DNA from: Chloracidobacterium sp.
GTDB taxonomy: Bacteria; Acidobacteriota; Blastocatellia; Pyrinomonadales; Pyrinomonadaceae
Reading direction: 5' to 3'
Length of the DNA: 64,000 nt
NCBI GenBank assembly: GCA_016712045.1
Contig: JADJRV010000020.1
Coordinates: 1-64,000 of the forward strand
The notes below the pieces were generated by a model. That model had not been told where the DNA came from, did no database searches, and was given only the letters and a program-made list of their open reading frames with translations. A program made the translations under genes and the position numbers. This document shows, piece by piece, positions 17,213-27,034 of this stretch (positions are counted from its first letter, which is position 1; each line of letters begins with the position of its first letter).

Positions 17213-18749
17213 GTGGAAATTACAAAGCCCGACACAGCCATCTTACTCCGTACCCAAATATGTCTGGGCATCTCTCGCCGTTTTGGCCGTTGTAGCATAT
17301 TTCGTCGGCCTAAATCTCCCTTCCCTAGGTCCCGACGAACCGCGTTATGCTCAAGTTGCCCGCGAGATGTTCGAGCGTGGTGATTGGGTGACGCCGACGC
17401 TCGGCGGTTTTACCCTGGTTCGAAAAACCGGCATTGCTCTATTGGTTTGAGATCGCTTTTTACAACATATTTGGCGTCAGCGAATTTGCCGCCCGCCTCG
17501 GCCCTGCATTTGTGGGCTTGGTACTGTGGCAAGTCTTTGGATATTGGGGCGCCGCATAGATTTTAAATCCAAAACCGAAGGCCAAAAACCAAAGACCGAT
17601 TTCGCCAACTGGCTCGCTCTCATCGCAGCATCAACGCTCGGAATACTGATCTTTGCACACGGTGCGAGCTTTGACATCATCGTCACATTTCCAATGACAG
17701 CTGCACTAGTTGGCTTTTTTATTTTTGACCAAGCGAAAGACAGATCATTTAGGTCTTATCATCTGCCGCTGCTATCTTTTATTTCTTTATTGGAGTTTCG
17801 CTACTCGCTAAAGGCCTGATCGGGATAATTTTCCCTTTGCCATCGTCGTTTTTTATCATTTGCTGGCGTGGAAACTGCCGTCAAAGACCTTTGTACTGAG
17901 CCTATTTTGGGGAACGGTTATTGCGGTCGCAGTCGCATCCATTTGGTACGTGCCGGTCATCTCGCGAAACGGCTGGCCGTTTGTTGACGAGTTTTTATCC
18001 AACACCATTTTCAGCGGTTTACATCAAATAAATATCAGCATCCACAGCCGTTTTTTCTTCTTTCTGTGGGTGTTGCCCTTGATGACATTGCCATGGATGC
18101 CGTTCTTTTGCGGCGATATGGAATTTTGTTAGAGGAATATTTCCGCAGAGACGCACAGGCGCAGAAAGATCAGCCGTCGCCACTGTTCTCCTCTTCGCAT
18201 CTTCTGCTTTTCTCGATTGCTGGCTCTTAGTGCCGCTTGTTTTCTTTCCCTTTCGGGTTCAAACTGCCTGGCTATATCCTCCTGGCGGTGCCGGCAGCGG
18301 TTATTCTGACCGCGAGCTATATTTATAGGTTAGTAGAGCAAAACGATCGTTGGAAGACGGCTGTGTTGTCCGGTGCCGCAATTGTGTTTATCACAACCAT
18401 CGTACTAGCGGCTTTCGTGGTTCCTCGATTTTCGAGCGCCGAGACGGTCAAAGGACTTTTTGAGGCTGCAAACAAACGGGCTGACAACCGAGCGTGTATT
18501 TACGCTACACACGATATCTCACAGCACCGAGTTTTACGCCGCGGGACGACTACTCCGCGAACCGGACGGAAAGCTCAAAAAACTCTACAACCCATCCGAG
18601 GTCGTGTCCGAAATGCAGCGGGCAGATACTAAGACGGCACTGGTTCTCGTTCCGCTCGAATATCAGAAGCAATTGACGGATAGCATTCAATTAAGTTCGA
18701 AGTGCTTCAAAACAATGGCGAGAGCTTGCAATTGTTGCGGTCAAATTGA
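17213..18749 (+). CDS. ArnT/GT39-like glycosyltransferase, heavily frame-disrupted
   Basis: Multi-helix membrane glycosyltransferase using a polyprenyl-phosphate sugar donor. The diagnostic first-loop motif GPDEPRYAQVAREMF lies near 17330-17370, preceded by a membrane helix (LAVLAVVAYFVGL). Further hydrophobic segments continue to about 18440, ending in a soluble C-terminal region. At least six frame changes occur, and a repeat-like stretch (18141-18168) sits inside. The start is not certain: GTG 17213 is only a candidate. The 3' end overlaps the convergent sua5 gene. Sugar and acceptor cannot be read from the sequence. Confidence 0.65.
18141..18168. repeat. cgcaga-type repeat inside the GT39-like gene
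   Basis: A run of near-repeats of a gcagagacgc-like word. It falls in a stretch where the glycosyltransferase frame cannot be followed, and it resembles the repeat at 19707. It may be a genuine insertion of an intergenic-type repeat into the gene. Confidence 0.4.
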
Positions 18750-19698
18750 AATAACGATCAACTTTCGCCGCTTGACGGAGCCGGTCCATCAACGCTGAAC
18801 CGATTCCAGTCTCTTCGACAGTTTCGCAATAAATGGTGGTAATTCCCTGCCGATCACACTCACGAAGAAATTCAAAATAGAGTGGGCGTATTCTTCGATC
18901 GAGCGACAATACGGGTAATTTGAAATCGTTCACCCGGCATTCATATCCAATATACGCAGATGGTTCTCTTAAATTTGAAATTTCAAATTTGAAATCCAAG
19001 ATCAGAACCTTTGCTGACGGCGAATAGTGTTTGTGCTTCAATCCCGGGCTTTTGGGCTGGTCGCCCGCGTTTAGCTCATAGTTTTGCGTTTCGGGGACAA
19101 CCGCCTGCATCTGAGTGAGCGAAACCGCACCTTGTCGCAACAATAAGGGAACCTCTCCTGTGCAATCCACGACCGTCGATTCCAGCCCGATCTCAGTCGG
19201 GTCACCTTGCAATATACAATCAATACGTCCGTCAAGATCCTCAGCGACGGCTTGCCAAGTCGTCGGGCTTGGGCGTCCTGACAAATTGGCTGACGGGGCA
19301 ACGACCGGAACGCCGCAAGTCGTAATAAATCGTTGAGCCAGTTCAAATCGCGGCATCCGCACACCGATCGTGTCGAGTCCGGCGGTTGCAATATACGGCA
19401 CAGCCTCAGATTTGGGCAAAACAATCGTCAGCGGTCCCGGAAAAAAATGAATTGATAAATTTCTCAGCATTCTCTGTTACCTCTGTGGCCAATTCTCCGA
19501 TCTGGCCGACCTTCGAAATATGTGCGATTAGCGGATTGTCGGCCGGACGGCGTTTCGCTTCGAATATCTTTGCGACAGCTTGTTCATCAAAAACATTTGC
19601 CCCGAGCCCATAAACAGTCTCGGTTGGAAACGCGACTATGCCTCCGCGCTTTGATATTCGGCGGCTTTGAGCGGATCGTTTGTCAGAACAGTTTTCAC
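18691..19698 (-). CDS. sua5: L-threonylcarbamoyladenylate synthase (Sua5), frame-disrupted
   Basis: Makes threonylcarbamoyl-AMP from threonine, bicarbonate and ATP, the first step of t6A modification of tRNA. The N-terminal YrdC domain shows KRGGIVAFPTETVYGLGAN, EAKRRPADNPLIAHI and FFPGPLTIVLPKS, then VPVVAPSANLSGRPSPT and STVVDCTGEV. The C-terminal Sua5 domain follows (SPGLKHKHYSP). Start is probably the GTG at 19698. Frame changes lie at about 19645 and in a 7-A run at 19441-19447; six bases there restore NSFFPGPL. The 3' end overlaps the GT39-like gene. A repeat-like word (ccacagaggtaacagag) is encoded within ELATEVTENAE. Confidence 0.85.
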
Positions 19699-19706
19699 AA
19701 AAGAAG

Positions 19707-19738
19707 TTTTACGCAAAGCCGCCAAGAACGCAAAGGAA
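19707..19738. repeat. acgcaaag-type repeat
   Basis: Near-tandem acgcaaagccg / aacgcaaagg words in the sua5-uvrC spacer, of the same style as the outer arms of the inverted repeat at 36593-36733. Confidence 0.5.
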
Positions 19739-19854
19739 GATATTCACGCACGGGCCAGAGTTAAGATAAAATATTAATAAAAAGTTTTAGCACCGCGTCA
19801 CGCGGTTAAATCTCAGTGTTCTCCGAGCTGTGGTGAATTTCCGCTTCAGCCTAA

Positions 19855-21714
19855 GTGGTGACCATCGCCGACAAACTCAAAGATCTGCCGACCGCGTCGG
19901 GTATTTACATTCATAAAAACGATGCCGGTAAGATCATCTATGTCGGCAAGGCAAAGAATCTGCGGAGCCGTGTGCGGCAGTATTTTCAGTCGAGCCGCAA
20001 CATGGATCCTAAGACGCGTCGGCTGGTGAGCTTTATTGCGGATTTTGAGTTTATTGTAGTTGATAACGAAGTTGAGGCACTCGTACTTGAATCGAATCTG
20101 ATAAAAAAGCACAAGCCTCGATTCAACGTCCTGCTCAAGGACGACAAAACGTACCCGCATCTCAAACTCACCAACGAGCCGTTTCCAAAGGTCGTTGTCA
20201 CCCGCCGGATCGTCCGTGACGGTTCGAGTTATTACGGCCCGTTTCTGCCCGCGACGCTTGCGCGTAAGACTTTGAACCTTGTAAATCGTGCATTCCAACT
20301 CCGCACCTGCGAGATCGAGATCACAGGTAAGCTACCGCGTCCGTGTCTCGAGTATCATCTAAAACGCTGTCTCGGCCCGTGCGTCAAAGGGCTCTGCTCG
20401 CCGGAGGAATATAAAGAGGCGGCGGCTGACGTCAAGATTTTACTGGAAGGCAAAACAAAGAGCTCGCCAAAACGCTCGAAGCCCGGATGTGGCAATACGC
20501 CGAAGAAAGCAAATACGAGCTGGCGGCAAAATACCGCGATCTTGCATCACACGGTTCTCGCTCTGAGCGAGACTCAAAGATGGCGACGACCGCCGACCGC
20601 GACGTCGATATTATAGGCTTTTACCGAGAGAATCAGCGGCTCGCTTTGCAGCTTTTTACCATGCGCGAAGGGCGTATCGTCGGCCGCCGTGAGTTTTTTT
20701 GGGAAGACCTGCCTGATGACGATTTGTTCAACTCGTTCGAATTCTTGCGTGAGGTCCTGATCCAATATTATTCGACCGATTATGTCCCGCTTGAGATCCA
20801 CGTGCCGCAGGATTTTGACGATCGCGCGATCCTGGAACAGCTCCTATCCGAACGTCGTGGCCGGAAGGTTAAAATTCTCGACCCGAAACGCGGCAAGAAT
20901 CGGCACCTCGTCACATTGGTCGAAACTAACGCCAAGATCGCGTTCGAACAGCGTTTCCGCGTGCTCAAACCCGATTCGCAAAAGGTGCTCGAAGAGCTGC
21001 AAGAGCTATTCGAACTATCGTATTTCCCGGAGCGGATCGAGTCGTTCGATATTTCGAACATCTCCGGCAGCGAGAACGTCGCGGGCATAGTCGCTTTTGA
21101 GAATGGTAAGCCCGCTCGGGTAAATTACCGCCGTTTAATAATCAAATCGGTCGACGGCGCGAACGATTTCGCCTCAATGCACGAGGCTGTGTTTCGCCGC
21201 TATCGTCGGCAGAAAGAAGAGGAACAGCCTCTGCCGGAACCTCATCTTCATCGACGGCGGCAAGGGCCAGCTGCGCGCCGCCGCCGCGATGCAAGCACTC
21301 GATCTCGAGCAAATAATGCTCGTCGGGCTCGTCAAACCGCCAAAACAGCACAATCAGATCTCGCATCTGCTGATCCACGGCCGCGAAGATCGGCCAATCC
21401 CGTTCGACCGCAATTCGCTCGCGTTCCGCCTGATTTTGCAGATCCGCGAAGAAACGCACAAAACCGCCATCGAGTTTCACCGCAAACGCCGCGAGAAACG
21501 CGATTTCTCATCCTGAATTGTCGGAGATTCCCGGCGTCGGTGACAAACGAAAGATGAAACTGCTACGCGAATTTGGCCCGATCGAACGTATCGCCAAAGC
21601 CGAAGCCTTCGAACTCAAACCATTCGTCGGGGCAAAGACCGCAATCGAGATCTTCACGCATTTCAAAATCAGCGAGATCGCCCAGAGCCATTTTGAGGCG
21701 ACTTTTGGGGGGAA
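19855..21714 (+). CDS. uvrC: Excinuclease ABC subunit C, frame-disrupted
   Basis: Nucleotide-excision-repair nuclease. The N-terminal GIY-YIG domain is clear (GIYIHKNDAGKIIYVGKAKN), then the UVR region, the RNase H-like C-terminal nuclease (SFDISNISGSENVAGIVAFENG; FIDGGKGQL) and the first helix-hairpin-helix (IPGVGDKRKMKLLREFG). Frame changes occur at 20460 (one A short), 21230 (one extra G) and 21510 (one extra T); each correction restores family sequence. The start is GTG at 19855 or 19858 without a clear ribosome site. The end is lost: coding sense can be followed to HFEATFGGKF at about 21714, where the degenerate G/T tract begins. Confidence 0.88.
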
Positions 21715-22142
21715 ATTTTGTTTTTTTTTTGTGGGTTTTTTGTTTTTTTTGTGGTCAACTTCGGCGGGGGGTCCCTTTTTTTTTGGGTTTGGAAAAAACG
21801 GTTGGGGGAAGGGGGGGTGGGGGCGGGGGGTTTGTTTTGTTTGTTTTTTTGTTTGGTCGGCCTTTTTGTGGGATACACTTTTTGGGAAAAAAAAGGGGGG
21901 GGTGGTCGGTTTTGTTTTTTTTTGTTTGGGGTTTGTTTTGGGGTTTGAATTTTGGCGGGTTAGGCTGGGGGGGGTATTTGGGGTGGGGGGGGGGGGGGGG
22001 GGGGGGGGGGGCGGGCGGGCGACAAATGAATAAGGCCCCGGGGGCGCCGCGCGGCGGGGGGGGGCCCCCGGGGGGGGGGGGGGGGGGGGGGGCGGGGGCG
22101 GGGGGGGCCCGCGGGGGGCCCGCCCCGGGGGGGGGGGGGGAC
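21700..22142. other. Degenerate G/T homopolymer tract
   Basis: About 440 bases made almost only of G and T runs, with G homopolymers of more than ten bases at 21985-22010, 22070-22090 and 22128-22140. Reading frames across it give poly-Gly/Phe or poly-Pro and are meaningless. Strand-asymmetric composition, the abrupt start inside uvrC and the abrupt return to normal sequence at about 22142 suggest a base-calling or assembly artefact, not a natural element. The stretch 22143-22250 holds only a GC-rich inverted repeat (ggccctcgt near 22151, acgagggcc near 22203). Confidence 0.75.
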
Positions 22143-22250
22143 GACAAAAGCGGCCCTCGTTTTGGCGCTGTGAGGTACAGCGACGTTGCCGCACACGTTT
22201 GGACGAGGGCCTGTTTCGACCTTTGGGCGTTACCGCCCGATGGTCAAACC

Positions 22251-23255
22251 TTAGTTTTTCTTGACATAGGTCTTATGGACCACTAGTTTCGACTTTTCGT
22301 CGACGGCTTCGATCATCACGTTATCCTTGTTCTCGCGTTTGACAAGCTTTGCCCCGGCGGTCGCACGCTCGGTTGGTTTTGCCTTGTCTGAATCGGTTAT
22401 AAAGCCTTTCACCGCATCTGCTTTGACCTCGTCGGCGAGACGAACACCGCGTTGAGCCGAAACTGCTTCGGTCGCTGTGGCTTTGAGATTCTTACTCCAA
22501 AGCTTTTTGAACAGCGAATTCGACACAAAAATATCGGCACTGTTTATCTGGCCGTTGATGGCGAACGCGTAGCCGATCACGTCGGATTTGCCGTCGATGA
22601 TGCTGCTGAGTTTTTTGATGTATTCATCGACGTTCGCCACGACCTTGCGGTTCTCAAGGCTCAATTGCAAACTCGACGCCGAATCGCCCGGAATTTACGG
22701 TTCTGCCGATATTGTTCAGGCCGCCTGTGGGCCTCTGACGACCTTTGCCCATACCTCTTTCTGTGAACGTGACGCGTTTGCCGCGATCTTTAGGTCGCGG
22801 GTGACGATGCGGTCGTTTGAGCTGGTAATTGCTTTGAGTCCTCATTGCCGCTTTTCCCAACGCCCCGATTCGACGCAAAACGCCTCGATCTTTACACGCC
22901 CCGACCTTGCCGGAATGATGATGCTGACGGCCAGTACGCGGTCCTGTTTTCCGCCCTTGACGATGTCGCCGGACTGGATAAACACGTCCTGTTCTTTTGA
23001 CAGATTCTCGACCTCCAGCTCATTGACCTCCGACGTTTCATAGACCTTGAACAGCTTTCGCTCCATCGCCTCTTGCAGCGTCATCATGTTGGTCTTTTTC
23101 GATTCGTCCTTGCCGTGGACAAGAAAAATGGAGAGATTTTTGTAAGTGTACGGTGCCGAGATCCGATAGCCACTGCTCTGTGCCGTCGCAGTCGCCGCCA
23201 CACCCGAGATCAACGCAATTATCGACAAAATGCCGATCTTTAGTCTTGTATTCAT
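22251..23255 (-). CDS. ARPP-1 family (DUF6569) secreted protein, frame-disrupted
   Basis: Starts at ATG 23255 with AAGGAG upstream and a signal peptide (IGILSIIALISGVAATATAQ). The domain core matches the ARPP-1/DUF6569 family as I remember it: TYKNLSIFLVHGKDES, MTLQEAMERKLFKV, SGDIVKGGKQDRVLAVSI, and the FCVESGRW motif. The frame changes at least twice between 22680 and 22850. After that the C-terminal half (VDEYIKKLSSIIDGKSDVIG; ADIFVSNSLFKKLW) is readable to 22251. Biochemical function of the family is not established. Confidence 0.7.
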
Positions 23256-23356
23256 ATAACAACTCCTTAGAAAAAATACGTAAATTGTGCTCGGGAGAGC
23301 GTCGCCTTATGTATTTGGAACCGAGTTGTTCGCGATTTCTTGCAAAAGTTGTCCTT

Positions 23357-23375
23357 TTGGTCCGGTCCGGACCAA
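23357..23375. promoter_or_regulatory. Operator-like dyad in divergent spacer
   Basis: A perfect 8-bp dyad (ttggtccg, 3-base centre, cggaccaa) with a further half-site ggaccaag at 23382-23390. It lies in the spacer between the minus-strand DUF6569 gene and the plus-strand DUF4436 gene (23256-23714). That spacer otherwise holds no gene I can support, only a second hairpin-like GC stretch near 23615-23640. Confidence 0.4.
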
Positions 23376-23714
23376 GGAAAGTGGACCAAGATTTGTCAGT
23401 ACCGGGAGTTGTAGCGCCGGGGCGCTTTACCCGCTTCGCAATCTTAGCCATCGGGGTGACGAAAAATGGGGCCTGCGAGTGTGAAGGTTGCGTCGTGTCG
23501 GAACGTCGGCGGTGGCATAACAATGACGTGCAATATTGTGCCGCCGTTTCACGGCTCTAATGTTTGTTGTGCACCCACCCTTGCGTGTGGGCCAACACTC
23601 GGCTCCGCCGGAAAAAGCTTCGCTTCGCGAGGCCTTTTACTGAATTTGGGTTAAATGTGTGCAATCCGTCAGCAGTTTCAGCGGCAATACAAAATCGAAA
23701 GGAGAAATCTATTT

Positions 23715-24656
23715 ATGTCAGATAAGATCTCGGCAAAAGAGGTGATCGTTGGTGTCATTGTGCTTGCGGTCGTGGGGGCGGCGATGTTTTATACGCTGAG
23801 CGTTTTTAACGCCGAGAGCGGGCAAAAGGTGATAGATATATCGCAGCAGGGCGACAAAGAGGCGAGCCATATCGAGACGCATGTAAAGCTGACGGCGATC
23901 GACCCGATCAAGGGCGATGCGTCGGCGAGGTTTGAGTTTGTGCCGAGCGACAATCTGCTGGCTGAGGACGGCACACTCAAGCAGGAGTTGAAACTGTACG
24001 TTAACAGTGCGAACGGCAAGCAGGAGATCGATTTTGCCAAAGGCAAGCTGATGACGCCCGTCGAGGCCGTTTTTAACATGCACGGCGGCCAGGGCGACGC
24101 AATACCCTTTTTGACAAATACGTCGCCGACATCGACATCTATATCACCAAGGGAAAGTTGACGAAAAGAAACCGGCAACGGCTCGCGGCAAAAGAACCCG
24201 CTGACGGTGAAACCGCCGGCGAACCGCTGCAAGACAGAGGATGACGATCGCGGAACTTGCGATCTCGGTCGATTTCCTCGGCTCGATACCCGGCTACAAG
24301 ATCGACGCCACAAGGCAAAAATACACTGAGATCGATTTTGTCGGTATCGAGACCAAGATCGAGCGTTCGGGACGGTGGTGTTTGTATCGATGTTCGTGTC
24401 GGTGCTGATGTGGGTGCTGACGATCGGGATGCTGTTCTTCGTCATCAGCCTGTTCATGCGCGGCCGCAAGGTCGAGATCGCAATGTTCTCATTTATGGGG
24501 GCAATGCTGTTTGGCTTTTACGCGATACGCAATTCGCAGCCAAACGTCCCGCCGATCGGCGTCTATAGCGATTTCTTATCGTACATCTGGTGTGAGATCA
24601 TCGTCGGCTTTCTGCTCGCATGCCTCGTCGCGTGGGTTTTGCGGCCGGCGAAATAG
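23715..24656 (+). CDS. DUF4436 family membrane protein, frame-disrupted
   Basis: Membrane protein of about 310 residues. One N-terminal membrane helix (EVIVGVIVLAVVGAAMFYTL) precedes an extracytoplasmic beta-rich domain (VKLTAIDPIKGDASARFEF; then DYPFDKYVADIDIY after frame repair). Three membrane helices follow at the C-terminus (MFVSVLMWVLTIGMLFFV; AMFSFMGAMLFGFYA; EIIVGFLLACLVAWVL). The start is ATG 23715 with AAGGAG 11 bases upstream. Frame changes near 24100, 24190-24240 and 24365 break it. Family match is by overall pattern; function unknown. Confidence 0.65.
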
Positions 24657-24691
24657 GTTTATCAAGTTTTTTATTATACGGAGGCTATTAA

Positions 24692-25334
24692 ATGAAATCG
24701 ATACTTACATTAGGAATGATCACATTTGCCCTGACGTTTTGCGGGCTGGGCGACAAACTAAAAGGCCTGAGCGGCTCAGGCGGCAGCAATACTAATACGA
24801 CGACGACAGGCTCAAATTCGTCATCGACCTCGTCATCATCGTCAACCGCAGAACAGGCAAAGCCAAATGCCGCCCAGCAGGCGATCATCGACGGCGGCAC
24901 CGAGACCAAATGGGACGATCAGGGGCTGTCGTGGAAACTGCCTGCGGGTTGGAGCAAGATGGATGTAAAGAAGAGCGTTTAACTACAAATCGCCGGACAA
25001 TGCGTTTTTACTCGTAAATATTTCGGTGCTTGGAGATAATTTCCCTGCGGATGTCAGCCTCAAGGCCTACTACGATCAGGCGATGCAGCAGCTAAAGAAC
25101 GGTAAATACGAATCGGTCAAGATGGTCGAGATCGACGGCATCCAAGGTGTCGAATTTACCGAAGCACCGCCCGAGGGCAAGGACGATCCGCGACGCCACC
25201 AATGGATCGCGTACCGCAAATACCTCGGCCAAACGCAGCAGTTAAACGTAATGACGTCAACGAAGGGCACGAACTTTAACAAGCACACGGACGATTTCAC
25301 CGCGATACTTTATTCAATGAAAGCGGTTAAATAG
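24692..25334 (+). CDS. Lipoprotein, frame-disrupted
   Basis: Starts at ATG 24692 with GGAGG upstream. The signal peptide ends in a lipobox (ALTFC, Cys17), so it is a lipid-anchored envelope protein. A Ser/Thr/Asn linker (residues 28-55) leads to a globular domain (WDDQGLSWKLPAGWSKM; ISVLGDNFPADVSLKAYYDQ), reminiscent of small beta-barrel or PsbP-like folds. One frame change at about 24975 splits it in a run where FNYKSPDNAFLLV resumes. Specific function not recognised. A terminator follows. Confidence 0.65.
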
Positions 25335-25349
25335 TAAGAAAACGCAAGA

Positions 25350-25380
25350 AAAAGCCCGACTCAATCGGCGGGCTTTTCTT
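25350..25380 (+). terminator. Terminator after lipoprotein gene
   Basis: Hairpin aaagcccg ... cgggcttt with a TTTTCTT tail on the plus strand; the A run on the other side lets it also serve the convergent tdk gene. Confidence 0.75.
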
Positions 25381-25389
25381 AATTTGAGC

Positions 25390-26014
25390 TCTGAGTCTTC
25401 GTGAAGCGTTGGTGCGTCCGCGTGCGGGACAAAACATTTACGGCACCTAGGCCTCGTATTTATCGCTCGCTCCGACCTCGACGCGGGCGTCGGATTCGAC
25501 CGTTCGTTGTGAGTAGTTAGCTGTAGCACCGCATTTGACGCAGATGGCGTGGGTTTTTGTGATAAATTCGGCAACTGCCAGCAATTGCGGCATCGGCTCA
25601 AAGGGCTTTCCGGTATAGTCCTGATCGAGCCCCGCGATGATGACGCGTTTGCCGCGTTCGGCCAGTTCATTGACGGCGGCGATGATCGCCATGTCAAAAA
25701 CTGTGCTTCGTCGATGCCGACAACCTCGGTGTCTTCGAGAACGTGCGACATCATCCCGGCGGTATCGGCCACGGGATCGAGAGATGCCTTTGACCGGAAT
25801 GCGACGCGATCTCTTCGTCGGAGTAACGCACGTCGATGCCCGGCTTAAAAACCTGGACCTTTTGCCGTGCAATACGCGCACGCGTCAGCCGGCGGATAAG
25901 CTCTTCGGATTTACCCGAAAACATCGACCCGGCGATCACCTCGATCCAGCCTGTTCCGTTATGACGCACCTTGCGGCGTTCGTCCGCATTGTCGAACGCA
26001 AATTCTTCAACCAT
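25390..26014 (-). CDS. tdk: Thymidine kinase (type II), frame-disrupted
   Basis: Phosphorylates thymidine to dTMP in the salvage pathway. Walker A is GSMFSGKSEELIRRL near residue 30, the Asp-Glu motif is VVGIDEAQF, and the lasso/zinc region shows CVKCGATANYSQR followed, after frame repair at 25447, by ARCRKC. Those four cysteines form the expected structural zinc site. Frame changes lie near 25785, 25700 and 25447. The ATG at 26014 opens a slightly long N-terminus (MVEEFAFDNADERR). The exact 3' end is unclear because of the last frame change. Confidence 0.82.
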
Positions 26015-26112
26015 ATTTCTTTACCGATCATGTATTCGAAAGACAATTATAGGAAAAAGCCGGCGGGTTAAAATCAGCGATGTTCGAAATGCGCGATCGG
26101 CATGCTAATCGG

Positions 26113-27025
26113 TCAGTTCGACACCGACTTTACGACCTGATCGACCGTGATCTGAGCCAGCGGACGGTCGTCGAGCACCCGTAAATTATCGATCAACGGC
26201 CGAAAGAACGTCGGCGAACCCAGCTCTGAGAGCAAGACTATCCCTATTCCCGCGACCGCCCCAAGATGCATCGGGCCGGTGTCGCCGACGGCCAGAACCG
26301 CCCGTCACGCATATCGCGTTCCTCGGGGCCGAGGAAAACCAGAACCTGTTTAGTCGGATCTCCGGAAAGCCGTCGAGCCACCGCGACAAATTCTCAACAA
26401 GCCAACCGCCTCGTCGGATGTCCTGCCCCGAGAAACAGTCCGATCAAAGTCTTGTTTTCGATGCCACGTTCTTTCAAATACGACCTTGCATTCTCAACGC
26501 TTTCGGCTGGAGGCGTTATCGTGACCGTGCGATCTATGTTGTTAAGCCCCAATGCCTCAAGAACAGCAAGATAGCGGTCAGTATGATGTTTGGTTTTGTC
26601 TTCGGCGGGAGGCTTGACCGGAAAATTTGAAAGCCGGTCGATCGAACGGCGATCACGGTTTGCAAATAATCGATGCTTCGCACCGGAGAGAAACCCGAGC
26701 AGATTTGTCTCATACAAACTATTAAGATCGATCACTAGATCAAATTTTCGGCGGCGAACATCTTTAACTGATCCGGCCCATTTCAGTGATCGACTCAAAC
26801 CCGTTTGCCGTCACGCAATTTCACGCGGTCAACCGCGATCTGATCATCAGCGACCTGCCCAAGACGAATGATCTCCGCGGTCGATGTGCCGGACATGACC
26901 GTTATTTTGGCGTCCGCAAAATGATCACGGATCGCTCTGAGAGCAGGTAGTCCGAGCACCACGTCGCCGAGCTGGCCGAAATGGATAACGAGGATATTTT
27001 TGTATTCAGGATGAGCTTTGGCCAA
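26113..27025 (-). CDS. Glycosyltransferase family 9 (heptosyltransferase-like), disrupted
   Basis: GT-B glycosyltransferase of the ADP-heptose:LPS heptosyltransferase family. N-terminal motif ILVIHFGQLGDVVLGLPALR is typical, followed by FDLVIDLNSLYETNLLGFLS and, in the C-terminal domain, IGLFLGAGHPTRR. Frame changes at about 26795 and 26400, plus further ones to 26300, break it; the end VDQVVKSVSN with stop at 26113 is readable. It starts 9 bases after the gpmI-like stop, so they are co-transcribed. Donor and acceptor sugars cannot be deduced. Confidence 0.75.
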
Positions 27026-27034
27026 GCCGATATT

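Noticed and set aside
19855..21714. Programmed frameshifting as the cause of broken frames in uvrC and other genes
   Set aside because: No slippery heptamer with a downstream structure is seen. The breaks are many, occur in unrelated genes and are mostly in homopolymers, as expected from sequencing error.
21508..22194. Long poly-Pro and poly-Gly open frames on both strands, looking like collagen-like or cell-wall proteins
   Set aside because: They exist only because the degenerate G/T tract lacks stop codons; composition and abrupt borders show they are not genes.
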